From Pseudoscleropodium purum (taxonomy: Eukaryota > Streptophyta > Bryopsida > Hypnales > Brachytheciaceae): a stretch of DNA of 64,000 nt. The translations under genes and the position numbers were made by a program. The notes below the pieces were generated by a model that was given only the letters and a program-made list of their open reading frames with translations, did no database searches and was not told where the DNA came from. Below, one piece after another: positions 11,691-23,465 of this stretch; positions within the stretch are counted from its first letter, which is position 1, and every line of letters starts with the position of its first letter. The stretch lies in NCBI GenBank assembly GCA_963969395.1, contig OZ017796.1, positions 10,356,501-10,420,500 on the forward strand, written 5' to 3'.

Positions 11691-14101
11691 GGTTAGACTT
11701 ATGTAGATTACATATCCTAAAATAGAGCTTCACAGTCACACCATTCTTGTTTTTTGTTTTTTTTAATAATTTTATTATTCATGTTTTAAATTTTGAAAAT
11801 CTCTTGATCCCCTCTTTACTCTCTTTCTTCTCTCCTGAGCCCCCCCTAACCAACTCCAAATTAAAATTTTTAACATGAAAATCATACCTTCTCCATAATA
11901 CTACTTTCTATCTCTTTCTATCACTATGTACCTCTTTAATATCACTTAAATTCTTTTTCTCGAAGGACAATTGAACTACTAATTTTGTTTATTCTCACAT
12001 TATTCAAGCACATTAAAAACTTGAATTCTTTTGAAAACTGACTTAGGTATTGTACATAAGTTCAAATCTTTGCCATTTAAAGTGAAACAACAAATAAAAT
12101 AAAACTAATAGACAAATGAACAAATATATGAACTTTACATAAGGACTTTGCAGTCAAGGCTTTAGGGAATTTCATAAAAGTTTAGAATTTCTACCAAAGA
12201 GCTCATGCAACAAGACAAATACACATACAAGGATTCTAAAAAGCTCCAACTAGGGGCAACACTAGTCTTTGATTAGAGACTCTTTAGCATTAGTACCTGA
12301 CTGAAAAATTCTACAAAACAACACTTAAACAACTTTCAACAACTTCAAAATACACACAAAAATTCCCAAAACTTGAAGGGACCCTCAAGTCCTTCAAGTA
12401 TGTATTCCAACCAAAAAGATGGACCAAAAAGGTTCTATAAACATCATATGAAAACAAAATTGGCCAAAACTTGGCCAAATATAAGGAATGGATGGATTAA
12501 TGGACTTCACAATGAATAAAAGGGATGAGAATGGGAAGAGAAGGAGTGACCTTTTATACTAATCCTAATGGCCTCCTCTTCCTCATTTAACCCCAAGATT
12601 TTTAGATTTTTAACCACTATTTACTAAAATGGAATCTATAAATCACAATTAATGTTGGATTACACATTAACTTTTGGAGAAAGGCTCCAAATCACAAGAA
12701 GATTTCTCCATTGGCTTAAGAAGGTCATTTTAATCCAAGGCAACCCCCACCCCTTTTTCTTATGCTAGAAACTCATTGAAAGCTATCGTCAACTTACTGC
12801 CTAAAAGGGTTAAAAATACAACTTTTGGAGATTGACTTTTTTGATAAAAGTAAAAAACCTAGGTTCTTGAGTAGGTATTAGGGATTAAGAAAAGACCTAA
12901 CTTCAACCTCATTCTGATTTTGTATACTCCCAAAACGCCAATTAAACTCCATAGTAATCTTTAATTTTACAAGTATTAAGAAAATTTCGCTAGTTTGGGC
13001 ACTTTTGGCTATTGGAATGTTTTGAAACTTGTTGGAGAGTCTTATTAATATAAAAAAAAGCTACTTGAATTTTTAGTGAGATTTTATTGCAACATGGATA
13101 ATTTCTAGGAATTTACTATTGGAGGTTAAGGCGGTTGACCGTCCGAAAAGGCATCTTTTGAATATAAAAAAATTCCGAATTTTTTTTGTAGAATCTTTCA
13201 TTGAATTATACCAAAGATGTGCAATCTCATATGCTTACTTTTCACATTCAAAGAGGGAAAATCAAATCCCGCTATCTCCTTTAACTTTTGGTGAACAAAA
13301 ATCTTTTATACGGAGGGGAATCTTTACAAACTGACTTTGCCATCAGACGCCTAGGGTGATTTCCACCTAGAACCACTATACTTATATTGTAGATGCCCTC
13401 CTTTGGTCCACCTTGAATTTTTTGCACTTGTAGGCTAACAATTGGGGGTTCTACAAAAAGTGAAAATCAACTAAAAAGTGAAAATCAACTAGAAACTGGA
13501 AACCTATCTATGAATTGGGTTCTAGAGTTCTTATCAAGTTCTCTCAAACCAATTTTATCCAAGTTTTTGTCACATACATGCCAAGTTAGGTAATTTCTAT
13601 TTAATAGCTACAATTTGTACAATTTACAAATTCCTACCTTCTTTACATGCAAAAATTGGTTTTAATTCAAGAAAATATTTTATTTAGAACCAAATATCAA
13701 TAATTTCATGTGACATACCTATTTTGATTTTACACTCTTTTGGAAGCTTTTTGTATATAAAACTACATTCAAAAGAAATAAATTAAAAAAAAAAAAAAAA
13801 TGAGTCCTGAGTGACAAAATAGAAGCTTATACCAATGTTGGTAATGTTGTAACAAACAATCTTCATCCTATGATTTTAGTTTATTCCCAAAATATTGATA
13901 ATTGAGTTAAATAAAGGACTTCAAGGAATTTTTTTAAAATAGAAAATCCAAAATTGCCCATAAACTAACAACTTTCATCTCAATAATCCAAATGGAATGA
14001 TTCAAAGCTCTTCATGTATATATAAATCTAAAAAACCTATTTTAAAATTTTGTTTATGAAAAAAGTGATTTTTCCCTAAATTGCCAAATTTGCCCAACTA
14101 A
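11691..14101. other. AT-rich intergenic DNA, no gene
   Basis: No gene is recognised. A frame at 13119-13334 encodes 71 residues without known motifs. A TTAA with a GGG-type right end occurs at 12810-12813 (CTAAAAGGGTTAA). The TTAACCCC at 12587 is a possible partner, but the two ends are not similar enough for a firm call. A poly-A run lies at about 13785-13800. Confidence 0.5.
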
Positions 14102-14375
14102 CACTATTAGAAATATACGACCAAAACAACAAAAATTCAACTGATTTATGTTATTTGGAACAATAGAATGACCATTTTGTAACTTTCTGGGAAAATCAAC
14201 AAAATGGCAAATTCTTTTTGTTGATTTGGATAGTGCAATGACCAAATTAATAGGTTTTTGTTGAATTTGGAATCTTTGGAATCTTTTTTTGAATCTTTTT
14301 TGAATATTTGAGAATCTAAGTATAATGATTTAGAAAAAAATTAATCATGTAAAATTCAATCTTTTTGCAATTCAG

Positions 14376-14735
14376 TAGACTTTGGAGTCCATTCTCGCAT
14401 AGTAGAATAAAAAATTTCAAAAAATATAGAACTGAGAAAAGTTGTAAATTCAAGCTACCTTTCAAGCTACCTTTCATCTTTGAGAATCTGTTTGTGATTT
14501 AAATCCTTCAATCCAAAATTATAGACAAAAATCAAAGAGGGGTAGTTAGGAACATTTATTTTGATATTTTCAAACATTCTCTCTGATTTTTGTCCATAAA
14601 TTTTTGTTGGAGAATCAAAATCACAAACGGAGTTTTGGAAGTGAAAGTTAGCTTGAATTTACAACTTTTCTTAGTTTCAAGTTTAAAAAAAAAATGTGCT
14701 CTACTATGACTAAATGACCTCTAAAGTCCGCTGAA
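14376..14735. repeat. Long internal inverted repeat (fold-back)
   Basis: The left arm 14376-14543 and right arm 14580-14735 are diverged reverse complements. Matching landmarks are GACTTTGGAGTCC with GACCTCTAAAGTC, GAAAAGTTGTAAATTCAAGCT with its complement, TCTGTTTGTGATTT with AAATCACAAACGGA, and GACAAAAATCAAAGAG with its complement. A transcript would form a stem of about 150 base pairs with a short loop. Confidence 0.65.
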
Positions 14736-14794
14736 AATACAAAACACATGAAAAAACAATGAAAAAACTAAATATATAAAATTCTAGTTCTTGT

Positions 14795-14957
14795 ATGGTC
14801 ACCTAAGTGTTTGAGTGGTTTAGTGGTTGTAACCTTGGACCTTCATACATGAGGTTCAAGGCTCAAATCCCATTGGAGGCACCCGCCCGCATGACGGGTG
14901 GCCTAGGTAGCCCTGTTCGCATGGCGGTTGCTTAGGTGGCTATCCGGGCAGAAAAAA
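14795..14957 (+). mobile_element. Probable tRNA-derived SINE inside the CACTA element
   Basis: TGGTTTAGTGG at 14816-14826 fits a polymerase III A box and GGCTCAAATCC at 14860-14870 matches 9 of 11 positions of the B box GGTTCGANTCC. The spacing between them is like that of a tRNA. A GC-rich body follows (ACCCGCCCGCATGACGGGTG and related words), quite unlike the AT-rich surroundings, and ends in an A-rich run at about 14950. I see no intact tRNA fold, so a SINE head is more likely than a tRNA gene. Confidence 0.6.
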
Positions 14958-15128
14958 ATTTAATTTTAATACCGCCTAAAAATATATTTAAAAATAATAA
15001 TACTTAACTTTTCTTTCTTTTTATTTGTCCCAAAAAACAGAAAAAAATCAACTAAAATCAATAGATATCATTCAACAAATTTGAGTTGAAATTTTGTTGT
15101 TTTGGTCATGAATTTTCTAGTAGTGTAA

Positions 15129-17223
15129 AGAAAAAAACTACATATCATTCAACAAGTTTTTAACTATGTAGTTAAAAATTATGATAATTGTTAGGCCTTA
15201 AAGAAAAACTGACCTTATTTTGATGTTGTGTGAAAATTTTGATGAAAAAATATATCAATTCTATTTGTAGTGAGTTGCCTAAAATTGCTATATTGCCAAA
15301 AATCATAACTTGACCTTTTAGGGGTTAAATAAATGAGTCACCTTGAGATGAAAGGATAAATCATATTAACTTAAAAATGAATCACCTTTATTCATAATAT
15401 CATGTGTTTTAACAATATCAACCCAATTCATACAATGTATATCCATATGAATTAAACCAAAATCATTAAAATAACAAAATAATTCAACAAATTAAAAACT
15501 CTTTTATCCAGTTCCAAAAAGTTGAATAAAAAGACTTTCTTTCAGAAAGTCTATCAACTTAAAGAGATACAATTACATTTCAAAATTACTTGAATTAGAA
15601 TTTGAAATTTGTTTTTTCATTCTCCAAAGTTTAAAATTGAAAGCTAGTCTTTACCACTAGTGAAATCTGAACAGTGGAGACTTAGTTTTAAAATTTTGAA
15701 TAATTTAATAATAATGATAATAATAATAATATTTTTTATTATTATTGTATTTATAATTTTACAATTATAAATTCATTCCAAAAAAATTACCTTCAAATCG
15801 AAAATATCAAGAATGGAATTAATTATGGAATTAATTTTCAATTTAAGCTTTCAAATCTGAATTCTAATTATTAATGATATCAATTGTAAAACAATGTACA
15901 ACTTTTGTTTTAAGCAAGGGGTGCTTGCAAATTATGGTCTAGTAGTTTTTAACCCTTAAGTGCCTAGCATAAATCCCAAAATTAGTCCACAACTGCCATT
16001 GAAGTATACCTAGTTGATTAAAAAATAAGATCCATGAGATGTGGCTATTGAGATTGTAAGAGGATTAGGGAGGGCAACTTCAGATTAAATTTGGAACACT
16101 AGTAGGAGCCCATGTTTTTTCTTATGTTTCAGTATGACAAGCACGTTCTAAAAAACATAAAGGTGATGATGTTATTTTGACTAGGGGAAGCCAAATTGAG
16201 GCGTTCGTATCAAAAAATGTGTTGACGTTACAATTAGAACAAAGTAATGTTGTTTGTTGCGGGAATGTTGAAAGGAACATGACAAAGAATATGGTTGCGT
16301 ATTTTGAAACGTCCACAAAAACGCAACGTTGCCACATTGGCAATGAGGGACTTTTCTAGTGCAGTTAACTTTAGAAAAAAGCAAATGGGGTCAGATTAGA
16401 CACTGCTCTAAAATGGAAAATAGAAGCAAAGGGCAGGTCCTTCCTATACATTTCATAAATACATGTATAGAGGGATGCTAAAGTTGCACTTCTATAGCAT
16501 TTCTATAATTAGTGCATATATATAACAAATAGCTTAAAGAAAAATGAAGGATTCTTGTAATATAGAGTACTTGAATGTAATCTTACTTTTGGGCATGAAT
16601 TAGTAGCCACATAGAACATGTAGAAGAAAACTAACTTTTTGTTCAAATTAAGCACATTTGGTTGAGGAAAACGTTTCTAGTGGACAATTTTTTAAGTTTT
16701 ATATCATTGAATTTGAGATGACTATTGTAACTGGTAGTTTAAAGCATTGAGAGGCCATTGTCTCTTGGGTAGACAAATGGAATTTTGGTTAAAAATCCAT
16801 GGGTTCTTTTTTTTTTTCATAATTTGTAGACTTGTTTTTTTAACATTGATAATTTCATTGTATATGGGGGAAATATTTTTTCTTAGATTGGTGCTTAGGA
16901 ATAAAAGTTATGCCCAAGTAAGTTGAAAACAAGAGATGGGTGGTAACTACTTCATAGTTTGAAATATAAATTTATTATTTTCTAATCTTTTTTAGCTCGC
17001 AAATTAAATTTTTGTGTATATGCAAATCTTGGATTCATTTCATTTGGATTTTCTATGAGGAAATATTGGTCCATCTAGCTCTTTGGGCAATTAGAGCATG
17101 ATTTTCAAAAAATAGATTATGGAATGTATATGTGAATGCCATTTCTACAATTTTCCCAATAATATAGTTTGGTTTGGTTTATCTCATGAACTAAAACAAT
17201 CTCCTCATTGGATTGACTGCAAT
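15129..17223. other. AT-rich intergenic DNA with stray element ends
   Basis: No gene is recognised. Unpaired TTAA-type ends are visible at 15325-15328 (CCTTTTAGGGG before TTAA) and 15949-15952 (TTAA before CCCTTAAGTGCC). An AT-only repeat of ATT and AAT units at about 15705-15745 can fold back. Short frames overlap on both strands at 16122-16384 without recognisable motifs. Confidence 0.5.
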
Positions 17224-18112
17224 TTAACCCCTAAAGGACGAAAGCCTTTTTTTTGCTAAAAAACACTCTAAACATCCATTTCTATAGCGAAAGATAAAAG
17301 ATTCTGAAATTTTTTTTTTGCCCACATGTAACCATAGGATCTTTCACCTAATTAGTATGAAAATATGTGGAAAAAATTTCAAAATTTGTGACCACCCAGA
17401 TTGCATGATATGAGTGTTTCAAGTGGAAAAACAAGTTATTCAACACATTGTAGGACAAGATTTTCTGGATTCAAACATTTTTAAGTTTAATTTTTTGCAC
17501 TATGGAGTTCTGTGCTTTCAATCTTTATGGTATAAAATAGAATTGAGAATTTGGGAAAAATCCAAAATATTCAAAAAAACTTAATTTTTATTCTTGAAAA
17601 AATATTAAGTAGAAGTAAGAGATAGAAGGAAAATCTCAATTATTAATAGCTCAAGAATGGAATTAAAAAATGTACTAATCTCAATAATGAGAGTGTGTTA
17701 GCAAGTAAAATAAACCATGTGGACCTTTTTTTTGAAAAATTGTAAACATTGCATTTAGAAATGAATTCTACAAGTTATTTTTTGAAGAAAATGCTCTAAT
17801 TGCTCAAAAAACAAGATTGTCCATAACTTTCACACAAAAAATTCAAATGGAATGAACCAAAGATATACATATACACAAAAATATTACATATGAAGGGATT
17901 TTTTTTTAAATTTTAAATTAAAATTTTTGAATTTTTTTGGTGCATCCGGTTCCCTATTATGAGCTTATTAGGGTATAATTTTTTTCCCCACAAAACTAAT
18001 CCATTTTTGTATCTTCAAAAAAAGTTTCAAAAAAGAAGGAAAAAATTTGAGCTTGTAAGTACCTACCCAAATCCCATTGTCTCTTAAGGGACAGTGGTTC
18101 TTCAGGGGTTAA
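17224..18112 (+). mobile_element. TTAA-flanked element, family B, copy 1
   Basis: This 889 bp unit including flanks runs from TTAA (17224-17227) to TTAA (18109-18112). The left end is CCCCTAAAGGACGAAAGCC and the right end, reversed, CCCCTGAAGAACCACTGTCC. Its interior matches the copy at 21790 throughout, for example the segment around CATTTCTATAGCGAAAG near the left end and ACCTACCCAAATCCCATTGT near the right. It encodes no transposase. Confidence 0.75.
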
Positions 18113-18439
18113 TTTTATTTTAGACATACTATTAATTTGGATTAATTTTCTACCTCGTACCTATTTTTATTGAATAATGTTCAAATGCATAAAAATTTCA
18201 TGTTTTTGAATTAATTTTTTTCTTCTAAGATTCTCAATTGAATTCTATACCATAAAGATTAATAACTCAAAACTCAATACTACACAAAATTAAGATTACA
18301 AATGTTCAAAGTCAAACAAGCTAATCCTGTAATGTATAGAGAAAACTATTTTCTCTATAGCAAACACAAATATTTTGCAGAATGAGCACTCATGAATTCT
18401 GAAATTTTATCCATGTATTCACATATCAATCAAGTGTGA

Positions 18440-19365
18440 AGGGAAAGCAAACCATATAGCATATTTTATCCCAAAAAGGGCACTTGCATTGGCATTTGAG
18501 TAATATGGCACCCAAAGAAGATGAAGTGGCACGCCATGTCAGCATGCTTTAATGCCATTTTAGAATTTTAACATTGTCATAGTAGACATTAGCTAAGGTG
18601 TCATGTGTCGCATGTAGATGTTTTTTGTGATGTCAACTAAGACATCCTTTGTAACATCTGCATGTTTTTTGCAAGACAACACCATATTCATCATAATACT
18701 TAGATCAGAAATTTTGTTTTTAATAATAAAAAAATTACGTTTTAGATGTCCCATATAGTTTGTCTTCCCTCCTACCACCCCTTTTGCATAAATAACTTGC
18801 CTTCTCATGTCAAAATACTTATAATAAGGCTTTTCAAGTCATTCAATATTATTGTCAATATTGTGTACAATGTATGGTGTATTTTGTATAATGTATGGTA
18901 TAATGTGTTGTGTATAATGTATTGTATATGGCATACATCTAAATTAATGTTTCAAGAAACATCTCAAAAAATGTCTAGAGGTCAAAATTGATGTTGCTAA
19001 AAGTAGTATTCAAATTCTTGTGAACATCCAAATTGATGTCATAGAAAACAATATGAAAATTTTCAAAAAACATGATGTCAACTACAATGTCAACTGCCAC
19101 CTCAAATTCAAGTCAAATGAAAAAAAATCCTATGTGGCATTACTTGCTTGAGTGGCACTTATAGGCACTTTTTTTAATCGTCTTTGTTGTGATGTTTCTT
19201 TAAAAACATGACAGGTCTTTCAAATTTTCTTGTGTTTTTTCCATGTCGATCTTGATAGATTTTTTTGCACATCCATAGTCTATATGTTTGATGTTGCACT
19301 AAACATCAAGCCATGTTACTATACATGTCCAAAAAAACACACCTTCCTTCTAGTGGAAGTTTTCC
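18440..19365 (+). repeat. Dispersed repeat family R, copy 1
   Basis: About 0.9 kb is homologous in the same orientation to 45090-46165. Shared landmarks include CACTTGCATTGGCATTTGAG, the block ATGAAGTGGCACGCCATGTC, the recurring word GATGTTTTTTGTGATGTCAA and a TGTATAATGTATGG minisatellite (18863-18936). A minus-strand frame MRRQVIYAKGV is shared by both copies but is short and diverged, so I do not call a gene. The class is unknown. Confidence 0.7.
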
Positions 19366-19801
19366 CTACAAGGCTTATGAGATCATAATGGTCAAACATG
19401 AATTAGGAGGAGGCTAGATTTGAAGCATTGTGGTGTTGAACAAGAGTTAATTAAATAACTTTTGTGCATTCTTGCATACTCCACATGCACTTTCTATCTA
19501 TATAGATATTATTTGAACTTTTGAATCATTTAAAAAAATTAGCATTGGATTATTACAAAATTTAGGAGAACAACTTTTTAATTTATATTTACATAAAGTG
19601 TCCTCTAAAATTTTAATTTCCAAAATAAATGACCTTGAAGACATTTAATTTTGAAACCTATCATATAATAACAATTTTTCTAAAAAAGGCCAATATTTTT
19701 TGGGAAAAGGATCAAATTTTTAATTTGGATTTTTATATAAAATCCATCTTAATAGTTTTATTTATATGCACATTTAAAAATTTAAATCATCAAAAAGGTT
19801 A

Positions 19802-20367
19802 TTAACCTCTAAATGTCTAGATCCTTTTCCAAAATTGACGATTTGGGAAAAATTATTATAAAGTGCTATTTGGAAGAATATTTTGGAATTGACATACAAA
19901 TAGGAGCTGTAGATTTTGAGTTGTAAATTCCATCTGTACGGTTAGATTCACTATTGCTATCATCAATATTTCTTTTATAAATTTTGAAAGGGAAATCCTT
20001 CTAAATTCAATTAGAAGTAAAATATTATCATTTTTTGAGTAAAACTTGTTGGAATAGATTTGAAACAAGATTCTCTTGATGTGGTGATTTTTTGAAATTT
20101 TTGTGGCCTTTTAATCTATGACCTCATTTTTACAATCCAATTTTGAACTAAAATCAATGCAATTTTTGGCTTGACACACTTCCACATATGTAATTTAAAA
20201 AAAATGTGAACTCTAATAACACCAAATCCATCCATTGGATAGGACAACAATTTGATAAAGAATCTCCACAAATTAGATGACTTTCATCCAAACAATAATG
20301 AAAAAAAAAACTGAATTTCAAGCTGTTCGTCATTTGGATTCTAGACATCAAAGCGTTTCAGGGTTAA
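19802..20367 (+). mobile_element. TTAA-flanked element, family A-related, long form
   Basis: The left end TTAA-CCTCTAAATGTCTAGATCC (19802) pairs with the right end which, reversed, reads CCCTGAAACGCTTTGATGTC then TAGAATCC before TTAA (20364-20367). The right end is similar to the right ends of the short family A copies (a GTTCATC-like word, GGACGTC-like word, AGCG, GGGTTAA). It is 566 bp long and no gene lies inside. Confidence 0.6.
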
Positions 20368-20974
20368 TATAGAGAAATAATGAAACATCCTATGAATGTG
20401 AATTTAAAAAATAATTTTACCACCTAAAGATAAAAATAGATATGTTGGATGATTTCATTTTCATTTCATATACATATTTGGAGATAATAATTCTATTTAT
20501 AACCTCCTTTTCTTTGAATTTTTTAAAATTTAGAGTGAATTGAGGGAGTGTGATACTTGAAGAATCTTTTTTTCAATGCCTCAGTAAATTATGAAAGTTA
20601 ATTTTCTTTCAAATTTTCAAAATTTTCAATAAATGACATGATGATCTATCTACATAAAAAAAATTTGCAAAATAGTTGTTGACAATTTGATAAGTGACGA
20701 TTTGAAAAATTGAAAATCGTAGAAAATAGTGAAAAGTAGTGCATTGTGACATGAAAACTATTGCACTAGTCATACCATGCAACTACCTCCAATACCAAAT
20801 TAATTCTCCAATCTTTTGTTTATAATCAATCTTTATAAAATTTGAAATTAAAAAATAAATCAATATATTTAGGAGTTAGCTTGTTTTTCAAGCTTACTTC
20901 TAGTCCATTTAATATATTTTTAGTTATTTTTTCAGCTATAAGTGTTTACACTCAAACCCAATAGACATGTCAAA
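20368..20974. other. AT-rich spacer, nothing seen
   Basis: AT-rich sequence between two TTAA-type elements. I see no gene, tandem repeat or conserved site. Confidence 0.6.
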
Positions 20975-21497
20975 TTTACCCCCTAAAAGCCCAAGGGACT
21001 TAGACAAAACACAAACGTGTTATAAAATATATGTTCTATAATTTTTTTGAAGTTTCCATCACCAAAGATAATGTGAAGCATAAAAAGTAGAAAATATTTA
21101 TACGGCCAAAATTTTAAAACTATTTTTAGATTCTCTTCAAATAAATTTTGAAGATATAACTTCAAAAATTCACCAAAAATACAATTTTTCTCTTTAGCAT
21201 TTGTATTTTTTTCAATTGATCAAAATTGTGTTTTCTATTGATTTGTGAAAAAATGCATAGGATCTTGTAATGATAACACCAACATTTATCCCAAATAGTA
21301 AATTTTTTCAACACTAGACAGGTTCTAAACTTTTTATGCTATTTCTCTTACAATTTTTGTTTGACCACAATGATCTTAGTTTTGAATAGAAAGAAAGATA
21401 ACCCAATCTTTTTTAAATTGAAATTTTTTTTTGCCAAAAATGTTACTCAAAATCAGGGTGTGACCAAAAAATGGTTGCTTGGGCTTTTAGGAATTAA
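20975..21497 (+). mobile_element. TTAA-type element, family D
   Basis: The left end TTTA-CCCCCTAAAAGCCCAAGGG (20975) and the right end, reversed, TTAA-TTCCTAAAAGCCCAAGCAA (ending 21497) share CCTAAAAGCCCAAG as an inverted repeat. The length is 523 bp. The left TTTA suggests one mutated target duplication. It carries no coding sequence. Confidence 0.55.
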
Positions 21498-21789
21498 GAA
21501 CATCTCAATTGAGCAATATTGAATTTATTAATACTAGATATCAATATAATTATCATCATATTTTACATATGTAATGCTTGATAATGCTTAATGCTACCTC
21601 TTTGAAAATGGGCTTTAATTGGAGTGTAGACATTTTTCCTTATTCAATAAATTGTTTTCTAATAGAAAAAGTAAGAAAGAATAGTCATGCTTCAACTCTA
21701 CTCACAAATGAGCACTTGACACTAGGTGATATACTTTAATTGTGTTGTGCACGGAAATGTGGCATATATTTAGGCTCAAATGAAGAACT

Positions 21790-22719
21790 TTAACCTCTAA
21801 AAGGACCAAAGCCTTTTTTCTACCAAAAAACATTCAAAATTGCCATTTCTATAGCAAAAAGTAAAATAAAAGTAAAAATTGTTCTTTTTCCACATCTGAC
21901 CTTAGTATTTTACACCTAACTAGTCTAAAAATGTGTGGAAATTTTTTTCAAAATTTTTGACTGTACAAATTGCAAAATATCTATGTTTAAAGTAGAAACA
22001 ACAAGTTGTCAACACATTATGGGACTAGATTTTTTGACTTTGAACATTATTAATTTTAATTTTTTACACTACAAAGTTTTGAGCTTTAAATCTATATGAT
22101 ATAGAATTGAGTTGAGGGTTTAGGGAAGAAAATAATAATTCAAAAAAACTTAATTTGTATTCTTTAAAAAATTGTTAAGTAGAAGTAGGTATGACATAGA
22201 AGGAAATAAATTATTAATATTTCTAAAATGGAATTCAAATGCATTAATTCCAATGGTGAGATTGTTCTAGCAAGCAAGATAAACCATGTGGAGATTTTTT
22301 TTGGAAAAATTGTAAAAATTACATTCGCAAATGAATCCTTCAAGCAAATTTTTTAAAGAAGATGCTCTAATTGCCCCCAAAACAAGATTGTGCATGAATT
22401 TCTCATAAATATCCAAATGTAATGAATCAAAGCTTTCCATATATACAAAAATATAACCTATGAGGAAAAAAAATTTAAAAATTTAAATTTTTGAAATTTT
22501 TTTTTGTTGCCCCCGTCCTTTGTTTCGAACTTATTTGGGCATAACTTTTGTTCCTTCATACCAATTGGAAAAAAAAATTATATTCCCATGAAGCTAATCT
22601 GATCAATTTTTTTTATCTTCAAAAACAGTTTAAAAAAATCATGAAATAATTTCAACCTGTGGGTACCTGCCCAAAATCCCATTTGTCCCCCAAAGGGACA
22701 ATGATCCTCTAGGGGTTAA
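21790..22719 (+). mobile_element. TTAA-flanked element, family B, copy 2
   Basis: This 930 bp unit runs from TTAA (21790-21793) to TTAA (22716-22719). The left end CCTCTAAAAGGACCAAAGCC and the right end, reversed, CCCCTAGAGGATCATTGTCC are related. The interior is homologous to the copy at 17224 over its length, including CCATTTCTATAGCAAAA and the right-hand segment GTACCTGCCCAAAATCCCAT. No transposase frame is present. Confidence 0.75.
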
Positions 22720-23304
22720 TCAAGATTTCGGTGCCTCTTTGGAATCAGTTCCGCACTCATCCTTTTCAAAATAGAAATTTTAAGTCCAACTAATTAAGCT
22801 GCACCCAAAAAATAAATGTTAGTACTAGTTATTATTGCACACAGTCACTAATGCTTAGTTACAGTAGAAACAGAGACAAGTCATGCATGACAACGGTCAT
22901 TGGTCATGACTGAGCTTAAAGCTTACACAAATTAAGATTAAAGCTGGAAAAGTCTTTTCCAATTTGCACAAGATATTCCCATAGCAAACCCCCTGACAAG
23001 AACATGCAAAGCCACTACATGTCAATTCCTCAATGTAGACAGGCATGTTCACGCTTCCACTTAAGTTTAAGATATCATACAAACTGGGAATATCTCCTCC
23101 TGAAGTTAACCACCACAGTGAAGAACACAACGCAAGCTTTCATGGCACAGGTGACAGAGTTTCTGAACTCATGTCAGTCTTTTGAAGCTACCACGGCTGA
23201 TGCAGTCGCGCACAAATGTAGAAATTGTACTTGTGTGTTGTAGGTGTGCGGTGTTGTCAACTAAGACCCAGGTACCTAGATCAGACTACTTCACTTATCT
23301 TACA

Positions 23305-23465
23305 TAAGGTAACTCTGCCTATGACAGTCCAAATGGGAGCCAGCCCATAAGAGGCAAAATTGTACTAATGGTGTACATTCTAGTTCTTGAAATGTGCATC
23401 ACTAGAAATTTTATGCCTGTGATGGGCTGGCTCCCATTTGAACTGTCATACGTAGAGTTACCTTA
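23305..23465. mobile_element. Short TIR element, family E, copy 1
   Basis: Left TAAGGTAACTCTGCCTATGA and right end, reversed, TAAGGTAACTCTACGTATGA continue as inverted repeats of about 43 bases through ATGGGAGCCAGCCCAT, leaving a core of about 75 bases. CTTACATAAG occurs on both outer sides, but the exact duplication is ambiguous. The ends match the larger element at 25442. Confidence 0.65.

Larger units (their letters stand above)
14102..15125 (+). mobile_element. Non-autonomous CACTA-like element with TAA duplication
   Basis: The left end reads CACTATTAGAAATATACGAC and the right end, reversed, CACTACTAGAAAATTCATGA. Both continue with GACCAAAACAACAAAA and then TTCAACT, giving terminal inverted repeats of about 40 bases. 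The trinucleotide TAA directly flanks both sides (14099-14101 and 15126-15128), the 3-base duplication expected for CACTA (EnSpm) elements. At 1,024 bp with no transposase frame it must depend on a partner. Inside are a long fold-back (14376-14735) and an apparent SINE insertion (14795-14957). Confidence 0.8.

Noticed and set aside
12587..12813. TTAA-bounded 227 bp element
   Set aside because: Both flanks are TTAA, but the ends (CCCCAAGATTTTTAG and reversed CCCTTTTAGGCAG) are not convincingly inverted repeats.
14795..14880. Functional tRNA gene
   Set aside because: A and B boxes are present but no complete cloverleaf with paired acceptor stem could be made; a SINE head explains it better.
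18593..18808. Minus-strand frame MRRQVIYAKGV shared with 45250-45462
   Set aside because: It is conserved only because the repeat is; the two copies differ by frameshifting changes and contain no known domain.
22897..23243. Overlapping frames on both strands, one with several cysteines
   Set aside because: No signal peptide with ATG, no family motif, and unsupported splice structure.
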